A stretch of 64,000 bases of DNA from Alkalihalobacterium chitinilyticum (GTDB lineage: Bacteria; Bacillota; Bacilli; Bacillales; Bacillaceae_F), in assembly GCF_029028005.1 (NCBI RefSeq), contig NZ_JAOTPO010000011.1:1-64000 (forward strand). The letters run 5' to 3'. Under the pieces are notes generated by a model. The model did not search any database. It saw only the letters and a list, made by a program, of their open reading frames with translations, and was not told the origin of the DNA. Below, piece by piece: positions 63,466-64,000 of the stretch. The number at the start of each line of letters is the position of its first letter. Position 1 is the first letter of the stretch. The translations under genes and the position numbers were made by a program.

Positions 63466-63531
63466 ATGATCAAATTCGTCGATGGTATTCAAAAAATTAA
63501 AAGTTGTGAGGTTCGACATACAAAAACATAG
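63466..63531 (+). CDS. Possible 21-residue leader or small protein
   Basis: AAAGGGGG stands about eight bases before an ATG that opens a 21-codon frame (MIKFVDGIQKIKSCEVRHTK..), closing 14 bp before the GNAT start. The strong ribosome site supports translation, but the product is not recognised. It may couple translation to the GNAT gene or be the stub of a broken gene. Confidence 0.35.
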   Translation: MIKFVDGIQKIKSCEVRHTKT

Positions 63532-63545
63532 TGTAGGAGGAAGTT

Positions 63546-64000
63546 ATGAAAACTTCAGCTCAAGTGAAAATAGTAGAATATCATGAAAGTCTTGCTAAGG
63601 GAGTTGCCAAGATGTGGAATGAGAGCCGCGATGACTGGGGCGGCGACTCAACTGTTATGTCAGAGCAAGATGTCATAGAAAAGGAAGCAAACTCTGCTAA
63701 TCTTCATTTATTTTTAGCAATGGTTGAGGATGAAGTCGTTGGTTATTGTGGCCTATCCGAATATAAAGAAGATGAGGGTTCTCTTTATATTCCCTTACTT
63801 AATGTCCACCCAGCCTATCAAGGGTTAAAAATCGGAAAGCAACTCGTATTAAGAGCAATAGAGAAAACGGTGGAATTGAACTGGCCGAGATTAGACCTGT
63901 TTACGTGGGCTGGAAATACAAAGGCTGTTCCTCTTTATAAAAAGTGCGGCTTCTTTTGGGAAGAAAGAGATGATGTGACACACTTAATGAACTTTATACC
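63546..64000 (+). CDS. GNAT family N-acetyltransferase, cut by the window end
   Basis: The 151 codons present form a GNAT domain: strands with LHLFLAMVEDEVVGYCGLSEY (about 55-75), the acetyl-CoA loop NVHPAYQGLKIGKQLVLRA (about 87-105) and KAVPLYKKCGFFWEERDDVTHLMNF near 130-150. The frame is still open at the last base. In some bacilli this domain heads proteins of several hundred residues; whether that is so here cannot be seen. AGGAGG stands four bases before the ATG. Confidence 0.85.
   Translation, partial: MKTSAQVKIVEYHESLAKGVAKMWNESRDDWGGDSTVMSEQDVIEKEANSANLHLFLAMVEDEVVGYCGLSEYKEDEGSLYIPLLNVHPAYQGLKIGKQLVLRAIEKTVELNWPRLDLFTWAGNTKAVPLYKKCGFFWEERDDVTHLMNFI

Overview
The window looks like the chromosome of a low-GC, spore-forming Bacillaceae species, possibly an alkaliphile or halotolerant relative of Bacillus (inference). 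The signs are AGGAGG-type ribosome binding sites, TTG and GTG starts, a long tRNA array behind an rRNA operon, pdaA (spore cortex), a sda homologue, and a run of genes (yfkD, yfkAB, pdaA, rlmCD) that also lie close together in Bacillus subtilis. No phage, insertion sequence with an intact transposase, or CRISPR array was found.

Layout. 1-2541: the end of 23S rRNA, 5S rRNA and 20 tRNA genes in one direction. A shortened copy of the 23S-5S spacer lies inside the array. 2619-11914: housekeeping and conserved genes: DUF421 and YczE membrane proteins, yfkD, yfkAB, a small SE1561-type protein, a phosphatase, an EamA transporter, class I fumarase, pdaA and a GAF protein. 12122-24204: a phosphonate island. 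The uptake operon phnDCEE (minus strand) diverges from a regulator and the C-P lyase genes phnGHIJKML, which end with a GNAT and a PHP phosphoesterase; phnN and phnP are absent. A ladder of Pho-box-like hexamers lies before the lyase operon. 24367-29169: rlmCD, two small proteins, and katG behind a near-perfect PerR-type box.

29780-40218: a sugar locus. It holds a GH1 beta-glucosidase, an ABC importer without its own ATPase, a YesL protein, a LacI regulator and a 1082-residue cellobiose-phosphorylase-like enzyme. At least seven related palindromic operators are spread through it. A 466-bp hairpin-rich segment separates the binding protein from the permeases. 40573-54194: an MBL hydrolase with a fatty-acid-regulator-like box, an ASCH protein, a nitrate-sensor-type chemoreceptor, an S9 peptidase, a truncated glycosylase-like pseudogene, a DppA-like aminopeptidase, a small unknown gene and adhE (each preceded by the same Rex-like repeat), SelO and a Rossmann protein. 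54569-56226: a short sda homologue missed by length filters, then a GntR/FadR-type regulator with a membrane fatty acid hydroxylase. 56676-63209: a signalling cluster of a GAF histidine kinase, a REC-GGDEF-EAL protein, a FIST sensor and a PAS hybrid kinase. The window ends inside a GNAT gene.

The most interesting parts are the C-P lyase operon with its alternative ending, the FIST/c-di-GMP signalling cluster, the beta-glucoside phosphorylase locus with its operator family, and the trace of a lost rRNA operon inside the tRNA array. All functional calls come from reading translated sequence and motifs; no database search was run.
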